The translations under genes were made by a program, and so were the position numbers. A DNA stretch of 64,000 nt from CAWCAL01 sp963695075. Lineage in GTDB: Bacteria; Actinomycetota; Acidimicrobiia; Acidimicrobiales; CAWCAL01. Positions 16,107-24,546 of this stretch are shown here, piece by piece (position 1 is the stretch's first letter; each line of letters opens with the position of its first letter). The stretch lies in the NCBI GenBank assembly GCA_963695075.1, contig CAVOFR010000007.1, forward strand, positions 1,674,001 to 1,738,000, written 5' to 3'. The notes beneath the pieces were generated by a model. It was not told where the DNA came from. It saw nothing but the letters and a program-made list of their open reading frames with translations, and searched no databases.

Positions 16107-17020
16107 GAGTCGGCCTCAGTTGGGACTTCGGGGGCGATGACGCCGCGACCACATGGCGGCGCGCCGCCGACGAAGCCGTGGCGGCCGACGGATTCGGCTT
16201 CGACAGCATCTGGCTCGACGAATCGCGACAGGGCGCCACCGACTGCCCCTCGCCCGGGCTCTGGTTGACCCACCTCGCTCGATTGACGAAGACCGTGCAG
16301 CTACGGGCGATCCGCCTCGTCACGGGAATGAGCCCGGTGCGGGTGGCCGAGGAGATCGCGGTGCTCGACCTGTTCTCCCGGGGCCGGGCCGGGCTGGCGT
16401 TCGCCGCCGCATCCGGGCAGGGCGTGCCGGCGGGCCGGGTGCACGAGACCCTCGACTTCGTCACCCACGCCTGGTCCGTCGACGAGTTCCGGTATCGCGG
16501 CGACTTCGTGCGGTTCCCGTCCCACACCCCCGACGACGTCCCCGGCGGGGCGACCATCCCCGGGACCCGTGGCGCCTACCTGCCGCAGTGGGACTGGGGT
16601 CCGGATGCGCCCGACTTCCTGTCGATCACACCCAAGCCGTACAGCACGCGTCCGCCCGTCTACGCCGAGATCACCGACGACGACACCCTCGACTGGGCCG
16701 CAGCCGGCGGGATCTCGCCTCTGGTCCCGGCGCACACACCCACCGACGAGGCCATCGAGCGCCTGGCGCGCTACCGGAACCGGGCCGACGAGGCAGGGCG
16801 CCATCGGGGCGACGTCGAGCCGGTCGTCGAGCGACACATCGTGATGGACGGCGAGGACGACGAGGTCACCATCGGCGGCGATTCGGCCACGCTCGTCGAT
16901 GCTCTCCGGAACCTGGCAGCGCAGACGTCGGTGACCCATCTCGTGTGGCGGAGAAAGGGCAAGGCCGACGGGGACATCTACCGGTTCGCCCGAGAGGTGC
17001 AGCCCATGCTGCAGGCATAG
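16103..17020 (+). CDS. LLM-class flavin-dependent oxidoreductase, atypical active site
   Basis: A 305-residue luciferase-like TIM-barrel protein. It is the most divergent of four in a row. Where luciferases have E-H-H after the second strand, it reads SIWLDESRQG, so the usual catalytic His is absent. Family features kept are LVTGMSPVRVAEEIAVLDLFSRGRAGLAF and a C-terminal barrel helix. It is also shorter at the C-terminus. It may be an F420-dependent reductase or a subunit without oxygenase chemistry. The start overlaps the ligase stop (ATGA), and 26 bp separate it from the next LLM gene. Confidence 0.78.
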   Translation: MRVGLSWDFGGDDAATTWRRAADEAVAADGFGFDSIWLDESRQGATDCPSPGLWLTHLARLTKTVQLRAIRLVTGMSPVRVAEEIAVLDLFSRGRAGLAFAAASGQGVPAGRVHETLDFVTHAWSVDEFRYRGDFVRFPSHTPDDVPGGATIPGTRGAYLPQWDWGPDAPDFLSITPKPYSTRPPVYAEITDDDTLDWAAAGGISPLVPAHTPTDEAIERLARYRNRADEAGRHRGDVEPVVERHIVMDGEDDEVTIGGDSATLVDALRNLAAQTSVTHLVWRRKGKADGDIYRFAREVQPMLQA

Positions 17021-17046
17021 GGCGAGCAGAGAACGACAGGAGCAAG

Positions 17047-18039
17047 ATGGAATTCTGGACCGGCGCATTCGGGATCACGAGGATGCGCATGATGCCGAGC
17101 GCATTGGCCGACGGCTACGACCTCTTCGTCCAGGACGCCGCCAATGCCGAGGCGATGGGGTTCGACGCATACGGCGCGCCGGAGCACCACTTCACCTACG
17201 ACGGCTTCCTGCCCTTCCCGCTGCAGGCGCTGGCGGCGGCCGCGGCGAAGACGTCGAAGATCCGTCTCGTGACGGGAGCGATGCTCCAGACCCTCTACGA
17301 CCCCCTAGAGGCCGCCGAGCATGCCGCGACGCTCGACGTCCTGTCCGGCGGTCGGGTCGTCCTCGGTCTCGGTATGGGCTATCGGCCGTTCGAGTTCGAC
17401 GCGTTCGGCACCGAGAAGCGGACCCGAGGAGCTCGACTGCGCGAAGCGATGGAGGTGATCCGCCTCGCGACGACGGAGGACACCTTCTCCCACCAGGGCA
17501 AGCACTACGCCTACGACGAGGTGACCCTCCGACCCACACCGGTCCAGCGGCCCATCGACATGTGGTACTGCGGCGGGACCACCGAGTCCGCGGCGCGGCG
17601 GGCCGGGAAGGCGGGCCTGCCGTACTGGCTCGCGAACTCGCCGTACGAGCGGGTCGAGGTCATCGTCGCGGCATACCGCGAGGCGGGCCGCGAAGCGGGC
17701 TGGCCCGAGGAGCGCCTCAAGGTCGCCGCTTTCAAGGACATATTCGTCGGCGAGACGATGGCCGAGGCCGAGATGATGCGCGAAGCGATGATCGAGACCT
17801 TCTACCGGGAGCACATCCTCGGCTACGGCTACCTCGTCGACGACGACGGTCACCACGTCTACAACCCGACCGAAGACCATCCGATGTATCAGCGCTTCCT
17901 GGACAGCCTGTTCTGCGGCTCGGTGGACGAGGTCGTCACCGAGCTGAAGCGCTACGAGAGCCTCGGCGTCGAGGCTCTCTTCTTTCCTTCGATCCAGCGC
18001 GAGGTCATCTCGACGCGGATCATGCCCGAATTCAAGTGA
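17047..18039 (+). CDS. LLM-class flavin-dependent monooxygenase
   Basis: A 330-residue bacterial-luciferase-family enzyme (TIM barrel, FMNH2-dependent as a rule). APEHHFTYDGF at residues 43-53 contains the His equivalent to luciferase alpha His44. SGGRVVLGLGMGYRPFEFDAFG is the usual phosphate/flavin region. Such enzymes oxygenate aldehydes, ketones (type II Baeyer-Villiger), alkanes or sulfonates. No separate flavin reductase gene is present in the operon, so reduced flavin must come from elsewhere. A GACAGGAG-like ribosome site precedes the ATG. It is about as long as its neighbour at 18065, with which it shares the same overall layout. Confidence 0.85.
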   Translation: MEFWTGAFGITRMRMMPSALADGYDLFVQDAANAEAMGFDAYGAPEHHFTYDGFLPFPLQALAAAAAKTSKIRLVTGAMLQTLYDPLEAAEHAATLDVLSGGRVVLGLGMGYRPFEFDAFGTEKRTRGARLREAMEVIRLATTEDTFSHQGKHYAYDEVTLRPTPVQRPIDMWYCGGTTESAARRAGKAGLPYWLANSPYERVEVIVAAYREAGREAGWPEERLKVAAFKDIFVGETMAEAEMMREAMIETFYREHILGYGYLVDDDGHHVYNPTEDHPMYQRFLDSLFCGSVDEVVTELKRYESLGVEALFFPSIQREVISTRIMPEFK

Positions 18040-18064
18040 CCACGGACTGACCGGGAGCCAACCC

Positions 18065-19123
18065 ATGGACATCATCGTCGGCCCGTACGGGATGCAGAGC
18101 CCCCACCCGCACCGTCGTCCGCACGTCGATCTGTACGAGGAGCTCATCGTTCACGCGCAGCGGGCCGAAGCGCTCGGCTTCGACGGCATCGCGCTCACCG
18201 AGCACTCGTTCTGGTACGACGGCTACTGCCCGTCGTTGCTGCCCACTCTCGCCGCGGTCGCTCAGCACACCGAGCGGATCAAGCTCGTCACGGGCGCCCT
18301 GTTGTTGCCCCAGCACGACCCGCTGAAGGTGGCCGAGGAGGCCGCGGTCGTCGACAGCCTGTCGGGCGGACGTCTCGTGCTCGGTATGGGAGCCGGCTAT
18401 CGGCCGGAGGAGTTCCTCGGCCACGGAGTTCCCGAGGGCCGCTGGGGCGCCCGCCTCTTCGAGGCCATGGAGGTCGTGCGTCTCGCCCTCACCCACGAGA
18501 CGTTCTCGTTCCACGGCGACTTCTACGACTACCAGGACGTGTCGCTCGCGACTCGCCCCGTTCAGTCACCGCCACCCCAGTGGGTCTGCGCTGGCTATGC
18601 CGACTGGTCGGCCAAGGGATCGGGGCGAAGAGGTTGGCCCTACTGCACGACCGGAGACGTCGAAGGTGGCGGCAAGATCTTCGACCTCTACGAGGAGGCC
18701 GCGGCGGCCGCGGGCCACGACCCCTCGACGACCAGTCGGGGCCTCTTCCGCGACATGCTCGTCATGCCGACCGAGCGCGAAGTCGAAGCCATCGCCGACG
18801 AGGACTTCTGGACCGCGTTCAACGACCAGTTCCTCGGCTTCGGTTTCCTGAAGCGGATGAATCCCGACGGCGAGCAGATCACGGAGCTCCCGGCCGAGCT
18901 CAAGGACATGTTCGTCTACAGCCCGCGCAACGCGGTGGGAACGCCGGACCAGGTGCGCGAGCAGATGAAGCCCGTCATCGACATGGATCTCGACCTGCTG
19001 ATCGTGCGTACGATCTGGGCCAACTTCAACCACGAGAGGGCGTTGAAGACCATGGAGACGTTCGCCCGAGAGGTCATGCCGTACCTCCGAGAAGAGGCCG
19101 AACGAGTGCGGGAGGCCCGCTGA
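18065..19123 (+). CDS. LLM-class flavin-dependent monooxygenase
   Basis: A 352-residue luciferase-family protein close to the one before it. The active-site segment is LTEHSFWYDGY: the first His is kept, the second replaced by Ser. LSGGRLVLGMGAGYRPEEFLGHG follows the same pattern as in 17047-18039. GGGAG lies before the ATG. The last base of the stop is the first base of the next start (TGATG), so translation is coupled. Together with its neighbour it could form an alpha/beta-type heterodimer as in LuxAB, or act on a different intermediate. Confidence 0.85.
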   Translation: MDIIVGPYGMQSPHPHRRPHVDLYEELIVHAQRAEALGFDGIALTEHSFWYDGYCPSLLPTLAAVAQHTERIKLVTGALLLPQHDPLKVAEEAAVVDSLSGGRLVLGMGAGYRPEEFLGHGVPEGRWGARLFEAMEVVRLALTHETFSFHGDFYDYQDVSLATRPVQSPPPQWVCAGYADWSAKGSGRRGWPYCTTGDVEGGGKIFDLYEEAAAAAGHDPSTTSRGLFRDMLVMPTEREVEAIADEDFWTAFNDQFLGFGFLKRMNPDGEQITELPAELKDMFVYSPRNAVGTPDQVREQMKPVIDMDLDLLIVRTIWANFNHERALKTMETFAREVMPYLREEAERVREAR

Positions 19124-20208
19124 TGCGTGTCGGACTTCTGTACGGCCTCGGTCCCCGGGACGCCGAAGGCGGCTACGAGACGGCCCTGAGTCAGATCGAC
19201 GAAGCCGACCGCCTGGGTCTGGACTTCGTTCTGTTCGAGGAGCACCACGGCCAGCGGGGGTGTCCCGCCGTGGGATCGCTCGTGGCCGCGGCGGCTTCGC
19301 GAACCAGCGCGATCAGGGTGGGGTCGGCCAACCGCCAGCTCGCGCTCGAATACCCGACCAACGTGGCAGAGGACTTCGCGATCGCGGATCTGATCTCGAG
19401 GGGTCGGGTCGTGTTCGGCGTGTCGCCCGGCGAGCGCAAGGCCGACTTCGATGCGGCCGGCGTCGCCTGGGACGAGAGGGAGGAGCGCTTCCGCGAGGCG
19501 GTCGAGATCGTGCGGATGCTCTGGACCCAGGGTGGGGCCCAGTACATCGGTGAGCACTACCAGTTCCCGCTCGAAGCGCACGGGGAGCCCGGCTGGCGGC
19601 GCGAGCCGTTCGAGGCACCCTTCGTCGACCAGTGGCGCCGCGGCCAGTCCAAGCCCGACTTCCTGGCGATGCTTCCGAGGCCGGTCCAGTGGCCGCACCC
19701 ACCGATCTGGGCTACCGGATGGCGACGGGGCACGATCGAGTGGGCCGCCAGCCGTGGACTCGGCCTGCTCTGCTCCCCGCTCGAGACCGATGACGAGGTG
19801 AAGACCAAGGTCGGCTGGTACGGCGACGCACTCGAGGCCTGCGGGCGCGACCGCACCGAGGTCGACGTCTGCGTGGCTCGCGAGCTCTACCTGGCCGCCG
19901 ACGGCGAAGAGGCGCGCGAGCGAGCGTTGCCGGCCATGCGAGACCACCTCGCGGCGGTGCGGGCCGAAGCCAACGAGGATCAGGCCGGCCTGGCCGCGAT
20001 CGACGGCCTCGACGACCGGGCGCTCCTCGATCGTTGCTTTCTCGTTGGCACGCCGACCGAGGTGGTCGAGAGGGTCAAGGCCCTACAGGCCGACGCCGGG
20101 GTCACCCACCTGGCATGCCGGGTCTGGCTCCCGGGGCGGGACCAATTCGAGGCCCTCGACTGCATCCGGCTCCTGGCATCGCAGGTCCACGCGAGGCTGG
20201 TGGCCTGA
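19123..20208 (+). CDS. LLM-class flavin-dependent monooxygenase
   Basis: A 361-residue luciferase-family enzyme. FVLFEEHHGQRGC near residue 38 holds the catalytic-type His pair. ISRGRVVFGVSPGERKADFDAAG is the flavin-phosphate region. It has an insertion with W-R/Q-rich segments (GWRREPFEAPFVDQWRRG) not present in the other three, which probably shapes the substrate pocket. It starts at the stop of the preceding LLM gene (TGATG) and its own TGA is immediately followed by the GTG of the acyl-CoA dehydrogenase at 20209. Confidence 0.85.
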   Translation: MRVGLLYGLGPRDAEGGYETALSQIDEADRLGLDFVLFEEHHGQRGCPAVGSLVAAAASRTSAIRVGSANRQLALEYPTNVAEDFAIADLISRGRVVFGVSPGERKADFDAAGVAWDEREERFREAVEIVRMLWTQGGAQYIGEHYQFPLEAHGEPGWRREPFEAPFVDQWRRGQSKPDFLAMLPRPVQWPHPPIWATGWRRGTIEWAASRGLGLLCSPLETDDEVKTKVGWYGDALEACGRDRTEVDVCVARELYLAADGEEARERALPAMRDHLAAVRAEANEDQAGLAAIDGLDDRALLDRCFLVGTPTEVVERVKALQADAGVTHLACRVWLPGRDQFEALDCIRLLASQVHARLVA

Positions 20209-21414
20209 GTGGACCTGCACTTCTCACCAGAGGACGAGGAGTTCCGGGCGTCGCTGCGCTCCTGGCTCGAGGAGAACACCGGCCAGATGGAGGATGCCTC
20301 GGGGGTGATGCGCGGCGCCGGGGCCGCCAACATCATGGACGCGATCCAGATGGCCCGCGACTGGCAGCGGACCCTGTGGGAGGCCGGCTACGTCGGCCTG
20401 TCATGGCCGAAGGAGTACGGAGGCCAGGACGCGTCGTTCACCGAGCAGGTGATCGCCACCGAGGAGCTCGCCCGGGTGAACACGCCGCCCCTGATCAACA
20501 CGATCGGCCTCTCCATCCTCGGACCGACCTTGATCCGCCATGGCACCGAAGAGCAGCGGCGACGGTTCCTGCCCAGGATCCTCACCGCCGAGGAGCTGTG
20601 GTGCCAGGGATTCAGCGAACCGGAGGCGGGGAGCGACCTGGCCGCGCTCAAGACGCGCGCCGAGATCGACGGCGACGAGTTCGTCGTCAGCGGCCAGAAG
20701 GTCTGGACGAGCCTGGCTCCGATCGCCGATTGGTGCTTCCTCCTGGTTCGGACCGATCCCGATGCCCCCAAGCGAGAGGGCATCAGCTACCTGCTGTGTG
20801 ACATGAAGACGCCCGGCATCGAGGTCAATCCGCTGCGCAACGCGGCCGGCGGCATCCACTTCTCCGAGATGTTCCTCGACGACGTCCGTATCCCCAGCTC
20901 GCAGCTGGTCGGCGACCTCCACGGCGGATGGCAGATCGCACGCACGACGCTCGAGCACGAGCGGAGCGGCCTGTCCAGCGTCCTGGCGCTCGAGCAGAAC
21001 CTCTCCCGGCTCCGCCGGACCGCCGGCGATCTGACGCGGGGCGACGAGCGGGTGATCGACGACCCTGCGGTCGGTCGCGAGCTGGCCCAGCTGTGGATCG
21101 AGATCGAGGGTCTTCGCCACCTCGGGTTCAGGACGCTCAGCAACCAGATCGCCGGTCGACCCCCCGGGGCGAGTGCCTCGGTCGGCAAGCTCTTCGCCGC
21201 GCACCTGCGGCAGCGCATCACCGAACTGGCCCTGAAGATCGAGGGTCCGCTCGCCCCGGTGGCCAAGAAATCCCCACACGTCGTCGATCGGGGCCGCTGG
21301 CACGCGGCGTACTTCGATGCCATCGGCCACAGCATCGGCGGCGGCACGAGCGAGATCCAGCGCAACACCATCGCCGAGCGCGTGCTCGGCCTTCCCCGTT
21401 CGGTACAGGACTGA
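20209..21414 (+). CDS. Acyl-CoA dehydrogenase
   Basis: A 401-residue ACAD-family flavoenzyme (FadE-type). GFSEPEAGSDLAALKT is the first signature, QKVWTSLAPIADWCFLLVRTD the FAD-contact strand. C-terminal GGGTSEIQRNTIAERVLGLPR is the second signature and binds FAD. The catalytic glutamate position of the classic medium-chain type is not evident. Many actinobacterial FadE heterodimers have the base in only one subunit, and the next gene is a second, diverged acyl-CoA dehydrogenase, so an alpha2beta2 FadE like those of steroid side-chain degradation is plausible. It starts at GTG directly after the LLM stop. Confidence 0.87.
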   Translation: MDLHFSPEDEEFRASLRSWLEENTGQMEDASGVMRGAGAANIMDAIQMARDWQRTLWEAGYVGLSWPKEYGGQDASFTEQVIATEELARVNTPPLINTIGLSILGPTLIRHGTEEQRRRFLPRILTAEELWCQGFSEPEAGSDLAALKTRAEIDGDEFVVSGQKVWTSLAPIADWCFLLVRTDPDAPKREGISYLLCDMKTPGIEVNPLRNAAGGIHFSEMFLDDVRIPSSQLVGDLHGGWQIARTTLEHERSGLSSVLALEQNLSRLRRTAGDLTRGDERVIDDPAVGRELAQLWIEIEGLRHLGFRTLSNQIAGRPPGASASVGKLFAAHLRQRITELALKIEGPLAPVAKKSPHVVDRGRWHAAYFDAIGHSIGGGTSEIQRNTIAERVLGLPRSVQD

Positions 21415-21415
21415 C

Positions 21416-22561
21416 ATGGACTTCGAGCTGAGCGACGAGCAGGTGGCTCTGCAGGAGTCCGCCCGGGACTTCCTGGCGCAGCGCTGGAGCGCGGATCTGA
21501 TGCGCAACGCGCTCGACGCCACGCCTGCGCTCATCCCCGACGAGCTCTGGAAGGAGATCGCCGCCCTCGGGTGGACCGGAATCGCGGCCGGCGAGGACGT
21601 CGGCGGAAGCGGTGGCGACATCATGACCGCGTGCCTCCTCGCCCAGGAATCGGGACGCGGCCTGCTGCCGGGATCGCTCGTCTCGGTCCTCGTGGCGGCC
21701 TTCGCGCTGGAGCGGGGCGGCGACGAGGAGGCCCGAACGGACCTGCTCCCCGCGATCCTGGCCGGTGAGCGCCACGTCGTTTGTGCGGTCGAGGAGCCGT
21801 CGGGCTCGTGGGGACCTGACGCGGTCAGCTCGGAGGCGACCGTGCAGGGCGAGGATTGGGAGCTGCGGGGAACGAAGATCCTGGTCGCCGACACCGACCG
21901 GGCCGAGGCCTTCCTCGTCGCGGCCCGGACCCCGGTCGGCCGGGGGTTCGTGATGGTCGCCGCCGACGCCCCCGGCGTCGAGGTCACACCGATGCGACGG
22001 CTCGACGGGCAGTCGATCGCCGAGATCGTCCTCGACGGGGTCGCGGTGGCGCCCTCTGCTCTCGTCGGTGGCCCGGAACGTGCCGAGTCGACACTTCGGG
22101 CCACCTACGACGTGTGGACCATCCTCTGCGTCGCGGACCTGCTCGGCGTTGCCGAGGCCGCCCTCGAGACGGCCACCGAGTACGCGAAGGAGCGAGTCCA
22201 GTTCGGCCGTCCGATCGGCTCGTTCCAGGCCGTGAGCCACCGCCTCGCCGATCTCCTGGTCGACGTCGAGATCGGTCGGAGCCTGCTGTACGGGGCGTGT
22301 CTCGCAATCGACGAGGGTCAGGCCGATGCGGAGGCGTTGGTCTCCGCCGCGAAAGCCTTCGTGAGCGATGCCGCGGTCGAGGCGACCGAGGGTGCGCTCC
22401 ACGTCCACGGCGGAATCGGCTTCACTTGGGAGCTGGACGTTCATCTCTACCTCCGTCGGGCCCGGGCCGGGGCTGCGACCCTCGGCGATGCGGACTTCCA
22501 CCGCGACCGTGTCGCTCGGCTGATGAGCCGGGCCGACGCCCTCGGAGGAGACCGACGATGA
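21416..22561 (+). CDS. Acyl-CoA dehydrogenase, probable partner subunit
   Basis: A 381-residue ACAD-fold protein, diverged from its neighbour. FELSDEQVALQESARDFLAQRW opens the N-terminal helical domain (first 20 residues show the family pattern). Unlike the gene before, the GFSEPEAGSD-type motif is replaced by VEEPSGSWGPDAV, so the FAD/substrate contacts differ. The C-terminus keeps VHGGIGFTWELDVHLYLRRA, typical of the FadE beta-like group. The gene starts 1 bp after the previous stop and overlaps the next by ATGA. It is best read as the second subunit of a heteromeric enzyme. Confidence 0.83.
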   Translation: MDFELSDEQVALQESARDFLAQRWSADLMRNALDATPALIPDELWKEIAALGWTGIAAGEDVGGSGGDIMTACLLAQESGRGLLPGSLVSVLVAAFALERGGDEEARTDLLPAILAGERHVVCAVEEPSGSWGPDAVSSEATVQGEDWELRGTKILVADTDRAEAFLVAARTPVGRGFVMVAADAPGVEVTPMRRLDGQSIAEIVLDGVAVAPSALVGGPERAESTLRATYDVWTILCVADLLGVAEAALETATEYAKERVQFGRPIGSFQAVSHRLADLLVDVEIGRSLLYGACLAIDEGQADAEALVSAAKAFVSDAAVEATEGALHVHGGIGFTWELDVHLYLRRARAGAATLGDADFHRDRVARLMSRADALGGDRR

Positions 22562-24546
22562 CCGGGACCGACGAGCCGTTCGGGCTGCTCTTCTCCCCGC
22601 TCGATGTCGGACCCATGCGGGTGCCCAACCGGATCTGCGAGACGACCAACTCGATCGGCGCGGGTGCCATGCCCGGGATACCCGACGATGCCTTCATCGA
22701 GCACCACGTGGCCAAGGCACGAGGCGGGACCGGTTGGATCGCGAGCGAGACCATCGTCCTCAACTCCCCACTGCCGAACGAAGCCGCCGACGAGTTCTTC
22801 CCCGGGGCGGGAGCAACGCGCTTCCCGCTGTACCTACTGCCCGACTTCATCGAGGGGACGACCAGGTTCGTCTCCGCAGTGCACGATGCGGGCTCGGTGG
22901 CGGTGTTCCAGCTCACCCATCTCAACCACACGCTGGCGGCGTCTTCGGTACCGATCGTCGAGGCCTACGACTGGATTCCCCACGAGCTCGACGAGGGTCA
23001 GATCGAGTTCATCCTCAACACCTATGCGGATGCGGCCACGCAGCTCGCCACGACCGGTGCAGACGGTATCGAGATCCACTGTGCCCACGAGACCCTGCCC
23101 CAGACCTTTCTCTCGCCGGCGCTCAACCATCGGACCGACCGATGGGGCGGAGACGCTCGCGCCCGCACCCGATTCGTCACCGAGATCCTCAGCAGGGTCC
23201 GGGAGCGGATCGGGGATGCCATGGCGCTCGGCGTCCGCATCTGCGCTCAGGAGGCGCGCGAGGGCGGATACGACCTGTTCGGGATGCGGGAGATGATCAC
23301 CTACATCGTCGAGAGCGGGATGGTCGACTTCGTCAGCGCCGACGTGGGTCACTCCTGGGGCGAACCCTATGTACAGCCGTCGTATTACGACCACGCCCAG
23401 TATCGCGAGGTCGGGCGTGCGATTCGGGCCGATGTCGCCCCCGTGCCGGTCCTGTTCTCCGGTCGCATCAACGATCCGGTGGTGGCCGAGGAACTGATCA
23501 GTTCCGGCGTGTGCGACCTCGTCGGGATGACGAGGGCCGGAATCGCCGATCCGGACTTCCCCACCAAGGCCCGCGAGGGCCGGCTCGGAGAGATCCGCCG
23601 CTGTATCGGGTGCAACCGGTGCATTGCGCAGTCGATCGACACCACGGCTCTCGAGATGTTCCGCCGGCCGGTCTGCTCGATCAACCCGGTCGTCGGCCAG
23701 GAGCTCATGTGGAAGATGTCCTATCGCCCCACAACCGAGCCGAAACGGCTCGTAGTGGTCGGTGGGGGAGCAGCCGGGCTCGAGGTGGCCCGGGTCGCCG
23801 CGGAGCGGGGAAACGACGTCGTCGTCCTCGAGCGCTCGGACGCCCTGGGGGGCCAGGTCAGGTTGGCATCGCTGGCCCCGGGCCGTGACGCGTTCACCGA
23901 CTTCATCTACTACGAGGAGAACCAGCTGGCGCTCCACGGGGTGGAATTGCGTCTGGGCGCCGAGGCTTCGATGGCCGAGGTTCTGGCCCTGGACGCCGAT
24001 GTCGTCGTCTGCGCGACCGGATCGGTGCCGCGGGTTCCTGATACCCCGGGCATCGACGCCCCGCATGTCGTTCAGGGCTGGCACGTGCTCGACGGTTCGT
24101 CCGAGGTCGGGGATCGGGTCGCGGTCGTGTCGCAGGAGGACCACTTCGAGACCCCGAACATCGTCGATTTCCTGGCGGCGAGCGGCCGGCAGGTGGATGT
24201 GTTCCACAAGTGGACCGCGATCGGCAACCAGGTCGACCGCTATTCGATCGGGCCGATCATGCGGAACCTCGACCGACACGGGGTCGCGATCCACACCGGG
24301 TTGCGTCTCGCCGGGGTCGACGACTCGGCGCTCACCTTCACGTCGTCGTACTCGGGTGAGTCGCACACGTTCGACGGTTTCGACACCGTGGTGCTCGTGT
24401 ACGGTTCCGTGCCCGACGATCGTCTGTACCGGCAACTCAACGACGCCGGATCGGTGGATCGTCTCTTCCTGGTGGGCTCGGCCTGGGTGCCGCGTCGGCT
24501 CGCCGAGGCCACTCAACACGGCGCCCGCGTGGGGATGGAGATATGA
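22558..24546 (+). CDS. FMN/4Fe-4S/FAD ene-reductase-type oxidoreductase (2,4-dienoyl-CoA reductase / trimethylamine dehydrogenase family)
   Basis: A 662-residue three-part enzyme. An Old Yellow Enzyme TIM barrel fills residues 1-355 (FSPLDVGPMRVPNRICE, later DRWGGDARARTRFV). A cysteine cluster RRCIGCNRC follows, with a further Cys in RRPVCSINP. Residues 395-662 are an FAD/NAD(P) half with VVVGGGAAGLEVARVAA and VVCATGSVPRVPDTPG. The C-x2-C-x2-C spacing matches trimethylamine dehydrogenase rather than the C-x2-C-x3-C of FadH, but the gap to the fourth Cys (17) is longer than in either. Family members reduce dienoyl-CoAs or steroid enones, or demethylate amines. In this operon a 2,4-dienoyl-CoA or enone reductase role fits best. 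Start and stop both overlap neighbours by ATGA. Confidence 0.85.
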   Translation: MTGTDEPFGLLFSPLDVGPMRVPNRICETTNSIGAGAMPGIPDDAFIEHHVAKARGGTGWIASETIVLNSPLPNEAADEFFPGAGATRFPLYLLPDFIEGTTRFVSAVHDAGSVAVFQLTHLNHTLAASSVPIVEAYDWIPHELDEGQIEFILNTYADAATQLATTGADGIEIHCAHETLPQTFLSPALNHRTDRWGGDARARTRFVTEILSRVRERIGDAMALGVRICAQEAREGGYDLFGMREMITYIVESGMVDFVSADVGHSWGEPYVQPSYYDHAQYREVGRAIRADVAPVPVLFSGRINDPVVAEELISSGVCDLVGMTRAGIADPDFPTKAREGRLGEIRRCIGCNRCIAQSIDTTALEMFRRPVCSINPVVGQELMWKMSYRPTTEPKRLVVVGGGAAGLEVARVAAERGNDVVVLERSDALGGQVRLASLAPGRDAFTDFIYYEENQLALHGVELRLGAEASMAEVLALDADVVVCATGSVPRVPDTPGIDAPHVVQGWHVLDGSSEVGDRVAVVSQEDHFETPNIVDFLAASGRQVDVFHKWTAIGNQVDRYSIGPIMRNLDRHGVAIHTGLRLAGVDDSALTFTSSYSGESHTFDGFDTVVLVYGSVPDDRLYRQLNDAGSVDRLFLVGSAWVPRRLAEATQHGARVGMEI

